Below are positions 23,713 through 33,030 of a stretch of 64,000 bases of DNA, in pieces (position 1 is the stretch's first letter; every line of letters starts with the position of its first letter). The DNA is taken from assembly GCA_023390335.1 (NCBI GenBank), contig JAEWCZ010000080.1, positions 1 through 64,000 of the forward strand. Reading direction: 5' to 3'. Below the pieces are notes generated by a model that was given only the letters and a program-made list of their open reading frames with translations, did no database searches and was not told the DNA's origin. Origin of the DNA: Bacillota bacterium. Lineage in GTDB: Bacteria > Bacillota > Clostridia > Acetivibrionales > DSM-1351. Made by a program: the position numbers and the translations under genes.

Positions 23713-26221
23713 TGATAGTGTAGGCCAGATAGCTTTAGACCTTGGAGTGAATTACGATGGCTTTAACAAACAGTTAAGCGGCATTGCCGGTAATGCTACA
23801 AACATGGTGGGGGGTACATTTAAAAAGCTTGGTGGAATAGTCGCAGCTGCCTTTGCTGTAGATAAGCTTATTGATTTTGGGAAGGAGTCCATGGAGCTTG
23901 CATCCAACCTCACCGAAGTGCAAAACGTTGTTGATGTTACATTCGGATCCATGGCATCGGATATTAATTCCTGGTCAAAAAATATGTTGCAGGGTTTTGG
24001 CTTATCTGAGCTATCGGCTAAAAAATATAGTAGTACACTGGGTGCCATGATGAAATCATCAGGGTTGGCCGGAGTACAAATGGAAGGGATGTCAAAAAAG
24101 CTGACAGAATTAGCAGCTGATATGGCATCCTTTTATAATTTGTCAACCGATGAGGCTTTTGATAAAATCCGCTCGGGCATTTCAGGAGAAACAGAACCTT
24201 TAAAACAGTTGGGCGTTAACATGTCGGTTGCCAATTTGGAGGCTTATGCACTAACACAGGGTATTAAAAAACAGTACTCGGAAATGAACCAAGCTCAACA
24301 GACCTTACTCCGGTATAACTATCTGCTTTCAGTTACAAAGGACGCACAAGGGGATTTTGCACGTACATCTGGAAGCTGGGCAAATCAGGTTAGATTACTT
24401 GGAGAACAGTGGAACATATTTAAAGGTAGCATGGGCGCAGGGTTTATTAATATCCTTGCACCTATAGTTAGAGGACTAAACTTCCTGATTGCAAAATTGC
24501 AGATTGCAGCTCAGTACTTTAAGGCATTTACCGCTTTATTATTTGGGGATGCTTCGGGAGGTTCGGTGAGCGGTGCGGCGAATAATGCTGCAGCAGCTAC
24601 AAATGATATGGGGACAGCAGCCGGTGGAGCTGGGAAAAAGGTCAAAAAAGCTGGGAAGGATGTTAAAGGAGCATTAGGTGGCTTTGACCAATTAAATACT
24701 TTGGCTATGTCTACGGCTGATTCAATGGATGACGCCGGTTCTGCTGCCGGTGGTCTTGCAGATATGGGTGGCATGAACCTTGGTGGAAGCCCTGTAAGCC
24801 TAGACATAGATACAAGTAAGCTTCAACCATTGATTGATATGCTCAATAACGTTAAATTGGTTGCCGGACAAATAAAAGATTACTTCGTAACAAATTTCGG
24901 GCCTCCAATATCTCAAGCTTTTTCTGCTATATCAGTACCCCTACAAGGCTGGAAAACTTCAATTGCTGATGCTTTTTCTCAATTCAAGACACTTGGTGAA
25001 CCATTAAAACAGTGGTTTGTTGGTGATTTTACCACTCAGATTCAAACAGGTATCAAGGTGGTGGGTGATGTTCTGGCAGGTCTACTAGATACCAGTCTAA
25101 TGGTATTTAACACAATAAAGGCGGTAGCATTTCCTGTGATTCAGTGGTTCGTGACAGATGGGCTCCCGATGATATCCCAGTTTGCAACTCAATCATATTT
25201 GTTATTTCAGAATATGTTTGACAGTGCTAAGTCTATATTTGATATGTTGTGGGGTCAGGGAGTCTCCCCTGGATTGACCGTTGTATCAACGATGATGCTT
25301 GATACGCTAACTATTATAAAAGGCTTTTGGGACGACTGGGGAGGAAAAATCTTTGATGGTCTTAATGGTTTGGTAGACTCAATTAAGAGTGTAATGACAA
25401 ACCTGTGGCAAAACTTTTTACAACCGATATGGCAAAACATCTGTGAAACTATGAGTTGGCTATGGAGCAAGCATTTAAAGGGACTGGTGCAAGAGGTTGC
25501 AGACTTTGTCGGAAAGCTTGTTACTGCTGTGCTTGATATTACAAACAAATTTATAACGCCGCTTGTAAACATGCTGATAAAAGTTCTCGGGCCAACTTGG
25601 TCAAACATTTTTAACGGTATCGTTAATGTAATAGGTACAGTAGTTGGAACTATTGTTGATGTCATTAAGGGGTTGATAAAATCTCTTGGTGGATTGGTTG
25701 ATTTTATAGCGGGGGGCTTTACCGGCGATTGGAAAAGGTCTTGGAATGGTATTAAAACATTTTTCGCAGGCATATTCGACAGTATTGTTGGCATTTTCAA
25801 GGGGGCCATAAACCTTATTGTTGATGCATTCAACTTCATGATTGGAGCCTTAAATAATATTCAGATAAAAATTCCTGACTGGTCGCCTATAGGTGGGGGC
25901 AAATCCTTTGGCATAAATATACCCAAAATACCGAAACTTGCCCACGGCGGTTTGGTATCAGCGCCTACTCTTGCAATGGTCGGAGATAACCGTAATGCTC
26001 AAGCAGACCCAGAAGTAGTTAGCCCATTGTCAAAGCTTCAGGGAATGTTAAACGGAGGCAATCAGGAAGTTGTTGCTGCTATAAATGCGCTGGCAGAACT
26101 CATAAAAAATCTGCAAACACCTGTAGTTATGAATGTTGGAGAAACAGAGTTCGGCAGGGCTGTAATAAGAACTGCCAATATAGCAAATAGGCAATCAGGT
26201 TATACCTTATTCGAGGTTTAA
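23705..26221 (+). CDS. Phage tape measure protein
   Basis: 838 residues from ATG 23705; GGAGG at 23692-23697 is about 8 bases before it, and the in-frame TTG at 23690 overlaps that RBS. The N-terminal DSVGQIALDLGVNYDGFNKQ opening and GIVAAAFAVDKLIDFGKES are usual for TP901-like tape measures. Several hydrophobic segments run through the C-terminal half, e.g. FNGIVNVIGTVVGTIVDVIK, and LAHGGLVSAPTLAMVGDN near the end is a common tape measure motif. It sets tail length and helps DNA injection. Confidence 0.93.
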   Translation: MPNDSVGQIALDLGVNYDGFNKQLSGIAGNATNMVGGTFKKLGGIVAAAFAVDKLIDFGKESMELASNLTEVQNVVDVTFGSMASDINSWSKNMLQGFGLSELSAKKYSSTLGAMMKSSGLAGVQMEGMSKKLTELAADMASFYNLSTDEAFDKIRSGISGETEPLKQLGVNMSVANLEAYALTQGIKKQYSEMNQAQQTLLRYNYLLSVTKDAQGDFARTSGSWANQVRLLGEQWNIFKGSMGAGFINILAPIVRGLNFLIAKLQIAAQYFKAFTALLFGDASGGSVSGAANNAAAATNDMGTAAGGAGKKVKKAGKDVKGALGGFDQLNTLAMSTADSMDDAGSAAGGLADMGGMNLGGSPVSLDIDTSKLQPLIDMLNNVKLVAGQIKDYFVTNFGPPISQAFSAISVPLQGWKTSIADAFSQFKTLGEPLKQWFVGDFTTQIQTGIKVVGDVLAGLLDTSLMVFNTIKAVAFPVIQWFVTDGLPMISQFATQSYLLFQNMFDSAKSIFDMLWGQGVSPGLTVVSTMMLDTLTIIKGFWDDWGGKIFDGLNGLVDSIKSVMTNLWQNFLQPIWQNICETMSWLWSKHLKGLVQEVADFVGKLVTAVLDITNKFITPLVNMLIKVLGPTWSNIFNGIVNVIGTVVGTIVDVIKGLIKSLGGLVDFIAGGFTGDWKRSWNGIKTFFAGIFDSIVGIFKGAINLIVDAFNFMIGALNNIQIKIPDWSPIGGGKSFGINIPKIPKLAHGGLVSAPTLAMVGDNRNAQADPEVVSPLSKLQGMLNGGNQEVVAAINALAELIKNLQTPVVMNVGETEFGRAVIRTANIANRQSGYTLFEV

Positions 26222-26234
26222 GGGGTGATGGTAA

Positions 26235-26594
26235 ATGCAAATAAAAATTAACGGTGTTGAGATTGCAGCATATCCTACGGAGTTTACTGTCACTCCTCTT
26301 GATGTTGATAATGCTGAAACAACTAATAGAGCAGCGGATGCAACTCTGCATAGGGATAGAATAGCAGTAAAACGACAAATTGATATGAGCTTTGGATTAA
26401 TAGAGTGGCCGGTAATGGCTACTCTATTACAATCTATGAGCAATCCATACTTTGAGGTCCATTATCCAGATCCGATGGAGGGTAGTTATGTGACAAAAAC
26501 TTTTTACGTTAACAATAGGCCATGTCAGGCTGCGGTAGAACAGAAAGGGAAATTGTACTGGAAAGGCCTTAAATTTACTTTAACTGAGAGGTAG
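26235..26594 (+). CDS. Phage tail protein, DUF6711-like
   Basis: 119 residues, all beta in appearance, starting MQIKINGVEIAAYPTEFTVT, a pattern I associate with the DUF6711 phage family. FEVHYPDPMEGSYVTKTFYVNN and a C-terminal KGLKFTLTER also fit. The place after the tape measure gene suggests a distal tail or tail-tip component. The RBS AAGGGGTGATGG precedes the ATG. Confidence 0.65.
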   Translation: MQIKINGVEIAAYPTEFTVTPLDVDNAETTNRAADATLHRDRIAVKRQIDMSFGLIEWPVMATLLQSMSNPYFEVHYPDPMEGSYVTKTFYVNNRPCQAAVEQKGKLYWKGLKFTLTER

Positions 26595-26598
26595 TACT

Positions 26599-28566
26599 AT
26601 GTATCAGGTTTCAGATTTATTTAAAAAATATGCAAAAAGTTATGATAGGATTTTGGATGCAAAGGTTCTAATAGATGACTTGGTTCTTACTTCAAGTGAT
26701 GTTGTTGAATTTACTATTGAGGATGACATTGCTCCATCTAGTGATTTTTTTATTGGCACTGCCACTGCGTCGAAGCTTAATCTATCCTTACGAACAGTGG
26801 AGACTATACCTGTAAATGCAAAAATCATCCCGTATATAAGGTTCTTAGGTAATGAAGGTGAATCCGAGTGGTTTAAGTTAGGAGAATACTTCATTGACTC
26901 ACGAATTATAGAACAGAAGGTCTGGAGACTTACCTGCTTTGACAGGATGCTATACGGCGAGCAAGATTTTATATCAAGTCTAACTTATCCTGCAAGTTAT
27001 CAGGCCGTTTGGAATGAGTGCTGCGAAATGCTTGGTGTTGAATCATCAGTAGAAATAAACCCGGCATACATATTCCAAGTAGCTCCATCGGGATATAAAA
27101 TAAGAGAGGTATTAGGCTTTATAGCTTCAGCACATTGCTCATCTGTAAAAATCATGAAAGATGGAACAATGGGGTTAATCAAGTTTGCTAAAAGTAGCCA
27201 GACGGTTGAAAAAATAACAGCATCTAACTACATCAAAGCCCCGGTAACAAACCCCGCAAAATCTATTACGAAGATAGTAGTAACGAGCAATAACCAAGGA
27301 GATACAAGCCAAATTGAAATCGGGGAAGGTGACGAAAGCAAGACATTAACCATTAATAGCCCATACATAAACCAGCAAATACTTAACGATATGTACACCA
27401 CTCTGAACGGATTTAGATATGTACCTTACAGTATGGAATGGTTTTGTTGGCCATACCTAGAAGTAGGCGACACAATCGACATAGAACAGTTCCAGACATA
27501 TACTTGGCTCGAAGCAACAATGCCGTGGCAGGATGCGGATTTTCCGTGGCGTGACCTACCGACATTTAACTCAATCATTATGAAAAACACAATCAGTTAC
27601 AAAGGTGGCTTAAAAGCTTCATCCTCTGCCTCTGCTGCATCGGCACAGCAGAGTGAGACAAAGTTTAAAGGGCCACTCACAAGACAAGTTGAAGAAATCG
27701 GCAAAACAGCCGTAAGAGAAACTAAGAACTACTATGGGGTAACAATCAACAGGGACGTTGGTATAAAGGTTGACAGTACTTCCGGAAGCAGTGCAATATT
27801 TAACGGCGATACAATCAGTTTAGGGGCATCAAGTGACAGTGGTATATACTTTGATTACCTAACTGGCAAGTATAGAATAAACGGTACTCTTGAAGCGGTA
27901 GACGGGCACTTTGACGGAACTGTATTAGCAGAAAACATCGACACAACGAATGCTAAAATATCTGTAGCTCAGATTGAGAATCTGGAAGTTGGAACAAATG
28001 TTACTTTTGGGGAAAATGTGCTAGTAAACTTTGGGCAAATATCTGGTGTGCCTGATTTTACAACAAACTCACAGCTTTATACTACGCTTGGAAAGGATTA
28101 TGTTGTCACGGGTAAAATTTATGCCACACAGATAAACGGAGATATCGCAAACCTTGCCAGTGGGGTAAATATTGGAAACATTGGAAGTTCAGAGCTAAAG
28201 CATATTCGCTTTTATGACGGGAGTAATCAGTATACGGAATTTAACAGTTTTGGCGGAAACCTCGGTATATTTGCCGACAATGATATTGACATATTCAGCT
28301 GGAACAATATAAGTATCAATACAGGTATTGGGAAACTAGACATTTCAGGTGATGTAGATATGGGAGGAGACGTCCATTTTAAGGATTGGGTTTATTTTGA
28401 TGATACTTCTGTAGTATTTGGGCTATCAACTGACAATGCTGGCTCACACAACCACGGTATTGCAGGAGGAACAAGATTAGCCAAAGTTGATTCGAATAAT
28501 AATGTTATAGGGTATGTAACTTGGGTGGAAAGCGGTGGCCATAGTCATATGGTAGATGTCTACTAA
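26599..28566 (+). CDS. Phage tail hub / tail-associated baseplate protein
   Basis: 655 residues. Residues about 1-330 resemble the gp27-like tail hub domain of siphophage Tal proteins (FIGTATASKLNLSLRT, WFKLGEYFIDSRI, LTCFDRMLYGEQDFIS). A serine/alanine-rich linker (ASSSASAASAQQSE) leads to a beta-rich C terminus ending in a histidine-rich GSHNHGIAGGTRLAKV ... GGHSHMVDVY segment, like metal-binding fibre ends. It closes the tail tube and likely carries host-contact parts. Separated from the minus-strand gene by a bidirectional terminator. Confidence 0.82.
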   Translation: MYQVSDLFKKYAKSYDRILDAKVLIDDLVLTSSDVVEFTIEDDIAPSSDFFIGTATASKLNLSLRTVETIPVNAKIIPYIRFLGNEGESEWFKLGEYFIDSRIIEQKVWRLTCFDRMLYGEQDFISSLTYPASYQAVWNECCEMLGVESSVEINPAYIFQVAPSGYKIREVLGFIASAHCSSVKIMKDGTMGLIKFAKSSQTVEKITASNYIKAPVTNPAKSITKIVVTSNNQGDTSQIEIGEGDESKTLTINSPYINQQILNDMYTTLNGFRYVPYSMEWFCWPYLEVGDTIDIEQFQTYTWLEATMPWQDADFPWRDLPTFNSIIMKNTISYKGGLKASSSASAASAQQSETKFKGPLTRQVEEIGKTAVRETKNYYGVTINRDVGIKVDSTSGSSAIFNGDTISLGASSDSGIYFDYLTGKYRINGTLEAVDGHFDGTVLAENIDTTNAKISVAQIENLEVGTNVTFGENVLVNFGQISGVPDFTTNSQLYTTLGKDYVVTGKIYATQINGDIANLASGVNIGNIGSSELKHIRFYDGSNQYTEFNSFGGNLGIFADNDIDIFSWNNISINTGIGKLDISGDVDMGGDVHFKDWVYFDDTSVVFGLSTDNAGSHNHGIAGGTRLAKVDSNNNVIGYVTWVESGGHSHMVDVY

Positions 28567-28575
28567 TTTATATAT

Positions 28576-28610
28576 TAAATAGCCTGGATATTAATTACCC
28601 AGGCTATTTA
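28576..28610. terminator. Bidirectional terminator between convergent genes
   Basis: TAAATAGCCTGG (28576-28587) and CCAGGCTATTTA (28599-28610) form a perfect 12-bp stem. T-rich DNA follows on both strands, so it can stop the tail gene on the plus strand and the stalk gene on the minus strand. Confidence 0.85.
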
Positions 28611-28617
28611 ATTGGTA

Positions 28618-29229
28618 CTATTTACTCTTTGAATTATATATATCTTCGAGTGATAGGTTGACTATTGGCTGAAAGTACTCCTTAAAACCCTCAATATCTA
28701 TATAACTCTTTGATAATTTAATTGAGAATAAATCTACAGTAGTTACTACCTTTGGGATTACAGACCAATCTTGTTTTTCAATATAGAATTGAGTGGTCTG
28801 AGGATAAATACTTTTTGTCTTCAAATAGAAAGAAACTTTTTTGTTAGTTTGATTCTTTTCATATTGCTCATTACAATATTTAACAATTTCAGATATGCGG
28901 ACACATTCTTCACCATCTACCTGATATATTTTAAACCCATCAATGTTATTGTTTGTTTTTACAACATCATGTGCTGAGTCGCTATCTTTAACTGATGAAG
29001 CAATATTGATTTTACTATCAGCAAACTTTACATCAAGTCCGGCAGTTTTAAGGTCTGAAAGTTTCAGGTATGTTGAGCCGTTTATATTGTAGCCCTGTAC
29101 GTTGGCTTTGGTGTTGTTAATGAAGACTGGATAAGGATTCGGTATTACCTTAAGCTGTACAGCAGCGTAAGTGGTAAAAGATATAGCAATAATTATTCCG
29201 GTAATCAAACCGGCAAAAAATTTTTTCAT
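28618..29229 (-). CDS. Secreted stalk-domain protein (copper amine oxidase N-like), phage moron
   Basis: 203 residues on the opposite strand to all phage genes. MKKFFAGLITGIIIAISFTTYA is a signal peptide or N-terminal anchor. VFINNTKANVQGYNINGSTYLKLSDLKTAGLDVKF is the stalk-domain pattern common in clostridial secreted proteins; the C-terminal ~100 residues are unrecognised. An AAAGGAGGT RBS is well placed. Its own strand and terminator mark it as a moron probably expressed in the lysogen, perhaps altering the host surface. Confidence 0.7.
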   Translation of the reverse strand: MKKFFAGLITGIIIAISFTTYAAVQLKVIPNPYPVFINNTKANVQGYNINGSTYLKLSDLKTAGLDVKFADSKINIASSVKDSDSAHDVVKTNNNIDGFKIYQVDGEECVRISEIVKYCNEQYEKNQTNKKVSFYLKTKSIYPQTTQFYIEKQDWSVIPKVVTTVDLFSIKLSKSYIDIEGFKEYFQPIVNLSLEDIYNSKSK

Positions 29230-29352
29230 AATTATATGACCTCCTTTGAGAATTTATTACTCATGGGAAATTATTTACCTATTAATTGCATTATATTCCA
29301 ATTTTGAGTTATTTGTAAACATTTTAAGATTAAACAGAAAGGATGAAGAGAC

Positions 29353-29631
29353 ATGGCTACACAGAAAATTTTGGATAGGAACTATAAAATTGAAGAGGGA
29401 GGTGTTGTAACAATAGTTGAAACAACTCAAAAACAGCTTAATAAAGCTGAATTGCAAGCACAAAAGATACAACTACTAAATAGGCAGACACAGATATTAA
29501 ATCAGGTTACAGGGCTGCAGGAACAGTCAAAATCTATAGATGAATCAATCAAAGAAATTGATGAAATGATTGCAAGACTTAACCTTCTTGGCGGAGGTGG
29601 TGAACAGGATGGCAATAAACAAGTACTGTAA
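29353..29631 (+). CDS. Phage coiled-coil protein, tail region
   Basis: 92 residues. The N-terminal ATQKILDRNYKIEEGGVVTIVET is a short beta segment; about 30-80 are a glutamine-rich coiled coil (QKQLNKAELQAQKIQLLNRQ...), ending in GGGGEQDGN. It overlaps the next gene by 23 bp. Likely a small structural or fibre-assembly protein; family unknown. Confidence 0.65.
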   Translation: MATQKILDRNYKIEEGGVVTIVETTQKQLNKAELQAQKIQLLNRQTQILNQVTGLQEQSKSIDESIKEIDEMIARLNLLGGGGEQDGNKQVL

Positions 29632-30418
29632 TTTATACGGCGAAAACAAAATAAAGGATGATTACACAAAAATCAATGACGGTTTTGCCGAGGTAGAAAT
29701 GGATGTTTCCAATGTGCTTAATTCTGAATCGGAACGTGAAACAGCCGAGACACAGAGAGAAGTTAACGAAGTAGCCCGGCAAATAAGGTACTCCAATACT
29801 AAACATTACGGAGAGTATAACGCTGATTTTGTGTATCACACCAACAATATTGTGAGCTACCAAGGTAGCTCCTATATGCTTAAAGAAAACCCTGACGGTA
29901 CCATCATGGAATCTCAGGGTTTTGCTCCACCTACCTATCCGGAAGAAGAAAATGAGTGTTGGAGAATGATCGGAAAGAGAGGTGACAAAGGAGATACCGG
30001 GGCAGTACCAAACATAACAGTAGGTACGGTTACAACCTTGCAACCGGGTAAATCGGTTACGGTGACAAGGCAAGCCGGAAGTCCTGATGAAGCGCCTGTC
30101 TTTGATTTTGCAATACCAAAAGGGGCAGATGGATTAGGTGCGGGGGATGTGCTTTGGGCCGATATAGACCAAGACCACGACGGGGTAATAGATACCGCAA
30201 ATACGGCTCTTAATTCGGGTAATGCAGATAAACTCGGGGGACAGTTGCCTGACTACTATGCAAAAGAAACTAGTTTAGAGCAACACATCAATAATAACTC
30301 TGATGCTCACGGCTTAGATAATAAGCTGGATAAGTCGGAATTTAATAATTATATCGGAGGTACTTCGCATGTATCTTCTATACTGTACGCATATAAAAAC
30401 ATAGGAGGTGCTTTATAA
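29609..30418 (+). CDS. Phage tail fibre / baseplate upper protein-like
   Basis: 269 residues from ATG 29609 with GCGGAGGTGG 8 bases upstream (inside the previous gene). MAINKYCNLYGENKIKDDY is typical of the N-terminal module of fibre proteins in this phage type. A collagen-like GKRGDKGDTG follows, then a carbohydrate-binding-type beta region, an EF-hand-like DIDQDHDGVIDTAN loop and a C-terminal coiled segment. A receptor-contact role is inferred. Confidence 0.72.
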   Translation: MAINKYCNLYGENKIKDDYTKINDGFAEVEMDVSNVLNSESERETAETQREVNEVARQIRYSNTKHYGEYNADFVYHTNNIVSYQGSSYMLKENPDGTIMESQGFAPPTYPEEENECWRMIGKRGDKGDTGAVPNITVGTVTTLQPGKSVTVTRQAGSPDEAPVFDFAIPKGADGLGAGDVLWADIDQDHDGVIDTANTALNSGNADKLGGQLPDYYAKETSLEQHINNNSDAHGLDNKLDKSEFNNYIGGTSHVSSILYAYKNIGGAL

Positions 30419-30861
30419 TGCCAGCAAATACAATACCTATTTATCCTATAACCCCTCATGTTTCAAGCGTTAACCTGTTAACTGCAGATACCAATTTCAA
30501 AGCCCCTGTTACTAATGGAAAAGTTTTAGTTACCGCCGGAACAAACGGAACTAGGATAGATGCTGTAAAAATAAGAGCTCTTGGTACAAATGTTGCAACT
30601 GTACTAAGAATATTCTGGAATGATGGCCTCGGTGTGGATGAAGCAAACTTTTCATTAGTGCATGAAGTTGCTTTAGCTGCAACAACAGTACAAACAGCGA
30701 ACTTAACAGGAGTGGACACGGTACTATTACCAATCAATTATGCCAACGATGGAAACGGGGTATTACCTCCGGCTTTAAACGCAGGGCAGAAACTTTATGT
30801 ATCCCTTGGTACAACTGTAGCTTCTGGCTATGCGGTTACATTTATGGGGGGAGATTATTAA
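30418..30861 (+). CDS. Phage tail beta-sandwich protein
   Basis: 147 residues, almost all beta with many A, T, V and N. GTNGTRIDAVKIRALGTNVAT and ILRIFWNDG... are recurrent in small tail-tip proteins. It overlaps both neighbours by one base. The place among fibre genes suggests a fibre or adhesin carrier. No precise family named. Confidence 0.6.
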   Translation: MPANTIPIYPITPHVSSVNLLTADTNFKAPVTNGKVLVTAGTNGTRIDAVKIRALGTNVATVLRIFWNDGLGVDEANFSLVHEVALAATTVQTANLTGVDTVLLPINYANDGNGVLPPALNAGQKLYVSLGTTVASGYAVTFMGGDY

Positions 30862-31721
30862 TGGGTAGAAGTTTTAGTGAAAGTTTTATAAGACCAAAGG
30901 GCGAAAAAGCACAAGGCACACCTATCAAGGTTAACTATACTGGTTCTTGCAAAATCGTAACAGAAAGTGCTTCCAGGGGTTATATAGAATGCACTTCCTC
31001 GGGTACGCTTTCTTTTGAAGGACGGTTACCTGCTAAAATAGATGTTTTTCTGGTTGGTGCTGGTGGAGGCGGTAGTAGTTCTGGAAACTCTTATGTGGGA
31101 GGTGGTGGAGGAGCAAGTGGCTATACAAAGACTTACTATGGAGTAACTCCTACTACCCCTGTTACTATTTACGTTGGTTCTGGAGGAACAGCTGGTTCAT
31201 CTGGAGGTTCCAGTACATACACAGGGCTAACCTCAGCTGCTGGTGGAAACGGAGCAACAAGTAGTAATGGAGCAAATGGTGGCAGTGCCGGTGGTGGGGG
31301 TATGATTTTATCTACTAGTGCTTGGTCCAGTGGTGGTGTGGCTGGTTCTAATGGAGGCAACGGAATTCCGCCTTATTATAATACGGGTTCTTCCGGAGCA
31401 GGCTCCAATGGTACCGGACAAGGCACACCTACTACTGACTTTTGGGGTAGGATACATGCTGCTGGAGGGGCAGGAGGAGCAGGAGGAAATACATCAACTG
31501 GTGTAGGTGCAGCTGGAGATCCCGGAACATCATCTTTTACAGCTGGGTCTGGAAGTGCTGGCCAAATGGGTAGTGTAGGAGTCATGGGATGTTCTGGAGG
31601 TAATGGTGGTGGCGGCTACGGCGGAGGTGGAGGAGGTGGTGGTTATGGAAGTAGTACTAGAGGAACTGGGGGAACCGGTGGATCTGGTATAGTAATTGTT
31701 AGATGGGGATACCCAACATAA
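30861..31721 (+). CDS. Glycine-rich phage tail adhesin
   Basis: 286 residues; after a ~70-residue beta start (KVNYTGSCKIVTESASRGY, LPAKIDVFLVGAGGGG) the rest is mostly Gly, Ser, Thr and Ala, with runs like GGYGGGGGGGGYGSSTRGTGG near the end. The pattern fits Gly_rich domains that may fold as polyglycine-II helix sandwiches, as in the phage S16 gp38 adhesin. Loops between glycine stretches usually contact the host. A host-recognition role is inferred from this design. Confidence 0.72.
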   Translation: MGRSFSESFIRPKGEKAQGTPIKVNYTGSCKIVTESASRGYIECTSSGTLSFEGRLPAKIDVFLVGAGGGGSSSGNSYVGGGGGASGYTKTYYGVTPTTPVTIYVGSGGTAGSSGGSSTYTGLTSAAGGNGATSSNGANGGSAGGGGMILSTSAWSSGGVAGSNGGNGIPPYYNTGSSGAGSNGTGQGTPTTDFWGRIHAAGGAGGAGGNTSTGVGAAGDPGTSSFTAGSGSAGQMGSVGVMGCSGGNGGGGYGGGGGGGGYGSSTRGTGGTGGSGIVIVRWGYPT

Positions 31722-31739
31722 TTCAAAGGAGGTTTTACC

Positions 31740-32030
31740 GTGGAAGCTTTAAGATGTGCTGTACTAGCACAAGATGGAACTACAGTTGAAAACATTGTAA
31801 TAGCAGACCAGAGCTTTGCCTATTCAAACGGGCTTATCGTTTGTGGTGCTATACCGGTTGGTATAGGAGATACCTATAGAGATGGCTATTTTTATAGAGC
31901 TGGTGTCAAACTGGAGGCCGAACAAACAGCGATAGAACAATTACAGGCTGAGAATGCAGAATTAAGAGATAAGATTGAAAAGGTGTCAAATGCGGTTGAA
32001 TGTTTGTTAAATATGCAGGGTACAACATAA
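31740..32030 (+). CDS. Small phage tail protein with C-terminal coiled coil
   Basis: 96 residues from a GTG at 31740, with AAAGGAGGT at 31726-31734. The first half is beta (MEALRCAVLAQDGTTVENIV), the second a leucine-zipper-like coiled coil (AIEQLQAENAELRDKIEKVS). Proteins of this build often follow fibre genes and may be XkdX-like or assembly helpers. Function unknown. Confidence 0.65.
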   Translation: MEALRCAVLAQDGTTVENIVIADQSFAYSNGLIVCGAIPVGIGDTYRDGYFYRAGVKLEAEQTAIEQLQAENAELRDKIEKVSNAVECLLNMQGTT

Positions 32031-32066
32031 TTATCACTCATCTAAATAATGAAAGAAGGGTTGTTT

Positions 32067-32321
32067 ATGGCAGGAGAGTGCGGCTATAGGTGTATCAACG
32101 AAGAGCGTATCCGAACCCTCGAACAAAATCACTCCGAGACAAAAGTATATGTCAAGGAAATAAAAGAGGATTTAACCGAGATAAAGGCAGATATTAAAAA
32201 AAGAAACGAGAGCGACAACAAAGCTTGGTCGCCAATTATGTTAGAACTTATAAAAGCCCTTACTACAGCAATAACCGTTATCGGTGCTATAGTAGGGGCT
32301 TTAAAATTTACGGGGAAGTGA
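32067..32321 (+). CDS. XhlA-like haemolysin / holin-associated protein
   Basis: About 84 residues from ATG 32067, since AGAAGGG at 32054-32060 suits it better than the ATG at 32049. It has an N-terminal charged coiled coil (RIRTLEQNHSETKVYVKEIK...) and one C-terminal membrane helix (LTTAITVIGAIVGALKF), the XhlA layout. In PBSX-type phages XhlA works with a holin and endolysin in lysis, and both genes follow here. Confidence 0.8.
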   Translation: MAGECGYRCINEERIRTLEQNHSETKVYVKEIKEDLTEIKADIKKRNESDNKAWSPIMLELIKALTTAITVIGAIVGALKFTGK

Positions 32322-32331
32322 GGTCTGCTAA

Positions 32332-33030
32332 ATGGCAAGTGTAAAGTTTAAATACCAGGATGAAACTGCAGTTTATTCAAAGTTGGTTAATGCAGTAAAT
32401 ACCTTATGTGTGGTAAAAGGTAAGGACTGTTTATGCACATCGGGATACAGGAGTCCTGCAAAACAAAAGATTATTAATGCTCAATCCTTGCAATGCCATA
32501 AAGGAGCATACCAAAAACAAGATGGGTCAGTTTGGACAGATGATGGCAAGTGTTGGGCGGCGGCTTACGGCAAATCAAATCATTGTTATTGCATAGCCAT
32601 GGATATAACAGATAGTTGGTTTCAGGCTCTTACTAACACTGAATTAAGAAAGTATGGGCTTGTTAAACCAATGAGCTATGAGCCATGGCATGTGCAGCTG
32701 CTGGAACACAACGGAATAAGCCAGAAACAAAAGGAAGCAATCAGGGAAAGTGTACTTAAGGGAAAGGTCGATGGTGATATGAAAATACAAGAATTTCAAT
32801 CTATGACAGGGTTGAGCCCAGACGGAGTGGCAGGCCCTAAAACAAAAGAAAAGGCAAGGGAAATACTGCAGTGCTGCCAGAGTATCCTCGGGAATGAATA
32901 CAGCACGGCAGAAGAGGTTATCAAGGATACTCAGACAAAGCCGGAAGATTGGTTGCCAATGCTCGAAACAAAGAAATATTTTCGGGCATTTATTATGAAT
33001 ATTGTGAAAAAGATGGGAGGAACGAAATAA
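32332..33030 (+). CDS. Phage endolysin, M15 (VanY-like) peptidase with peptidoglycan-binding domain
   Basis: 232 residues. Residues about 30-125 form an M15 D,D-peptidase: SGYRSPAKQ, SNHCYCIAMD (H84, D91 as zinc ligands) and EPWH (E117, H120). Residues about 140-185 form a PG_binding_1-type domain (IQEFQSMTGLSPDGVAGPKT). There is no signal peptide, so holin-dependent release is expected. The usual Gly after the zinc His is replaced, giving H-C-Y-C. It should cleave peptidoglycan cross-links during lysis. Confidence 0.88.
   Translation: MASVKFKYQDETAVYSKLVNAVNTLCVVKGKDCLCTSGYRSPAKQKIINAQSLQCHKGAYQKQDGSVWTDDGKCWAAAYGKSNHCYCIAMDITDSWFQALTNTELRKYGLVKPMSYEPWHVQLLEHNGISQKQKEAIRESVLKGKVDGDMKIQEFQSMTGLSPDGVAGPKTKEKAREILQCCQSILGNEYSTAEEVIKDTQTKPEDWLPMLETKKYFRAFIMNIVKKMGGTK

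Noticed and set aside
25255..25839. Long minus-strand frame (194 codons) inside the tape measure gene
   Set aside because: It is the antisense shadow of a well-supported tape measure gene; it has no RBS and its residue make-up is unnatural (runs of T, S, P, I).
31060..31690. Dense GGTGGAGG-type repeats that look like a tandem DNA repeat
   Set aside because: They are explained by glycine codons of the tail adhesin; there is no fixed period beyond the coding pattern.
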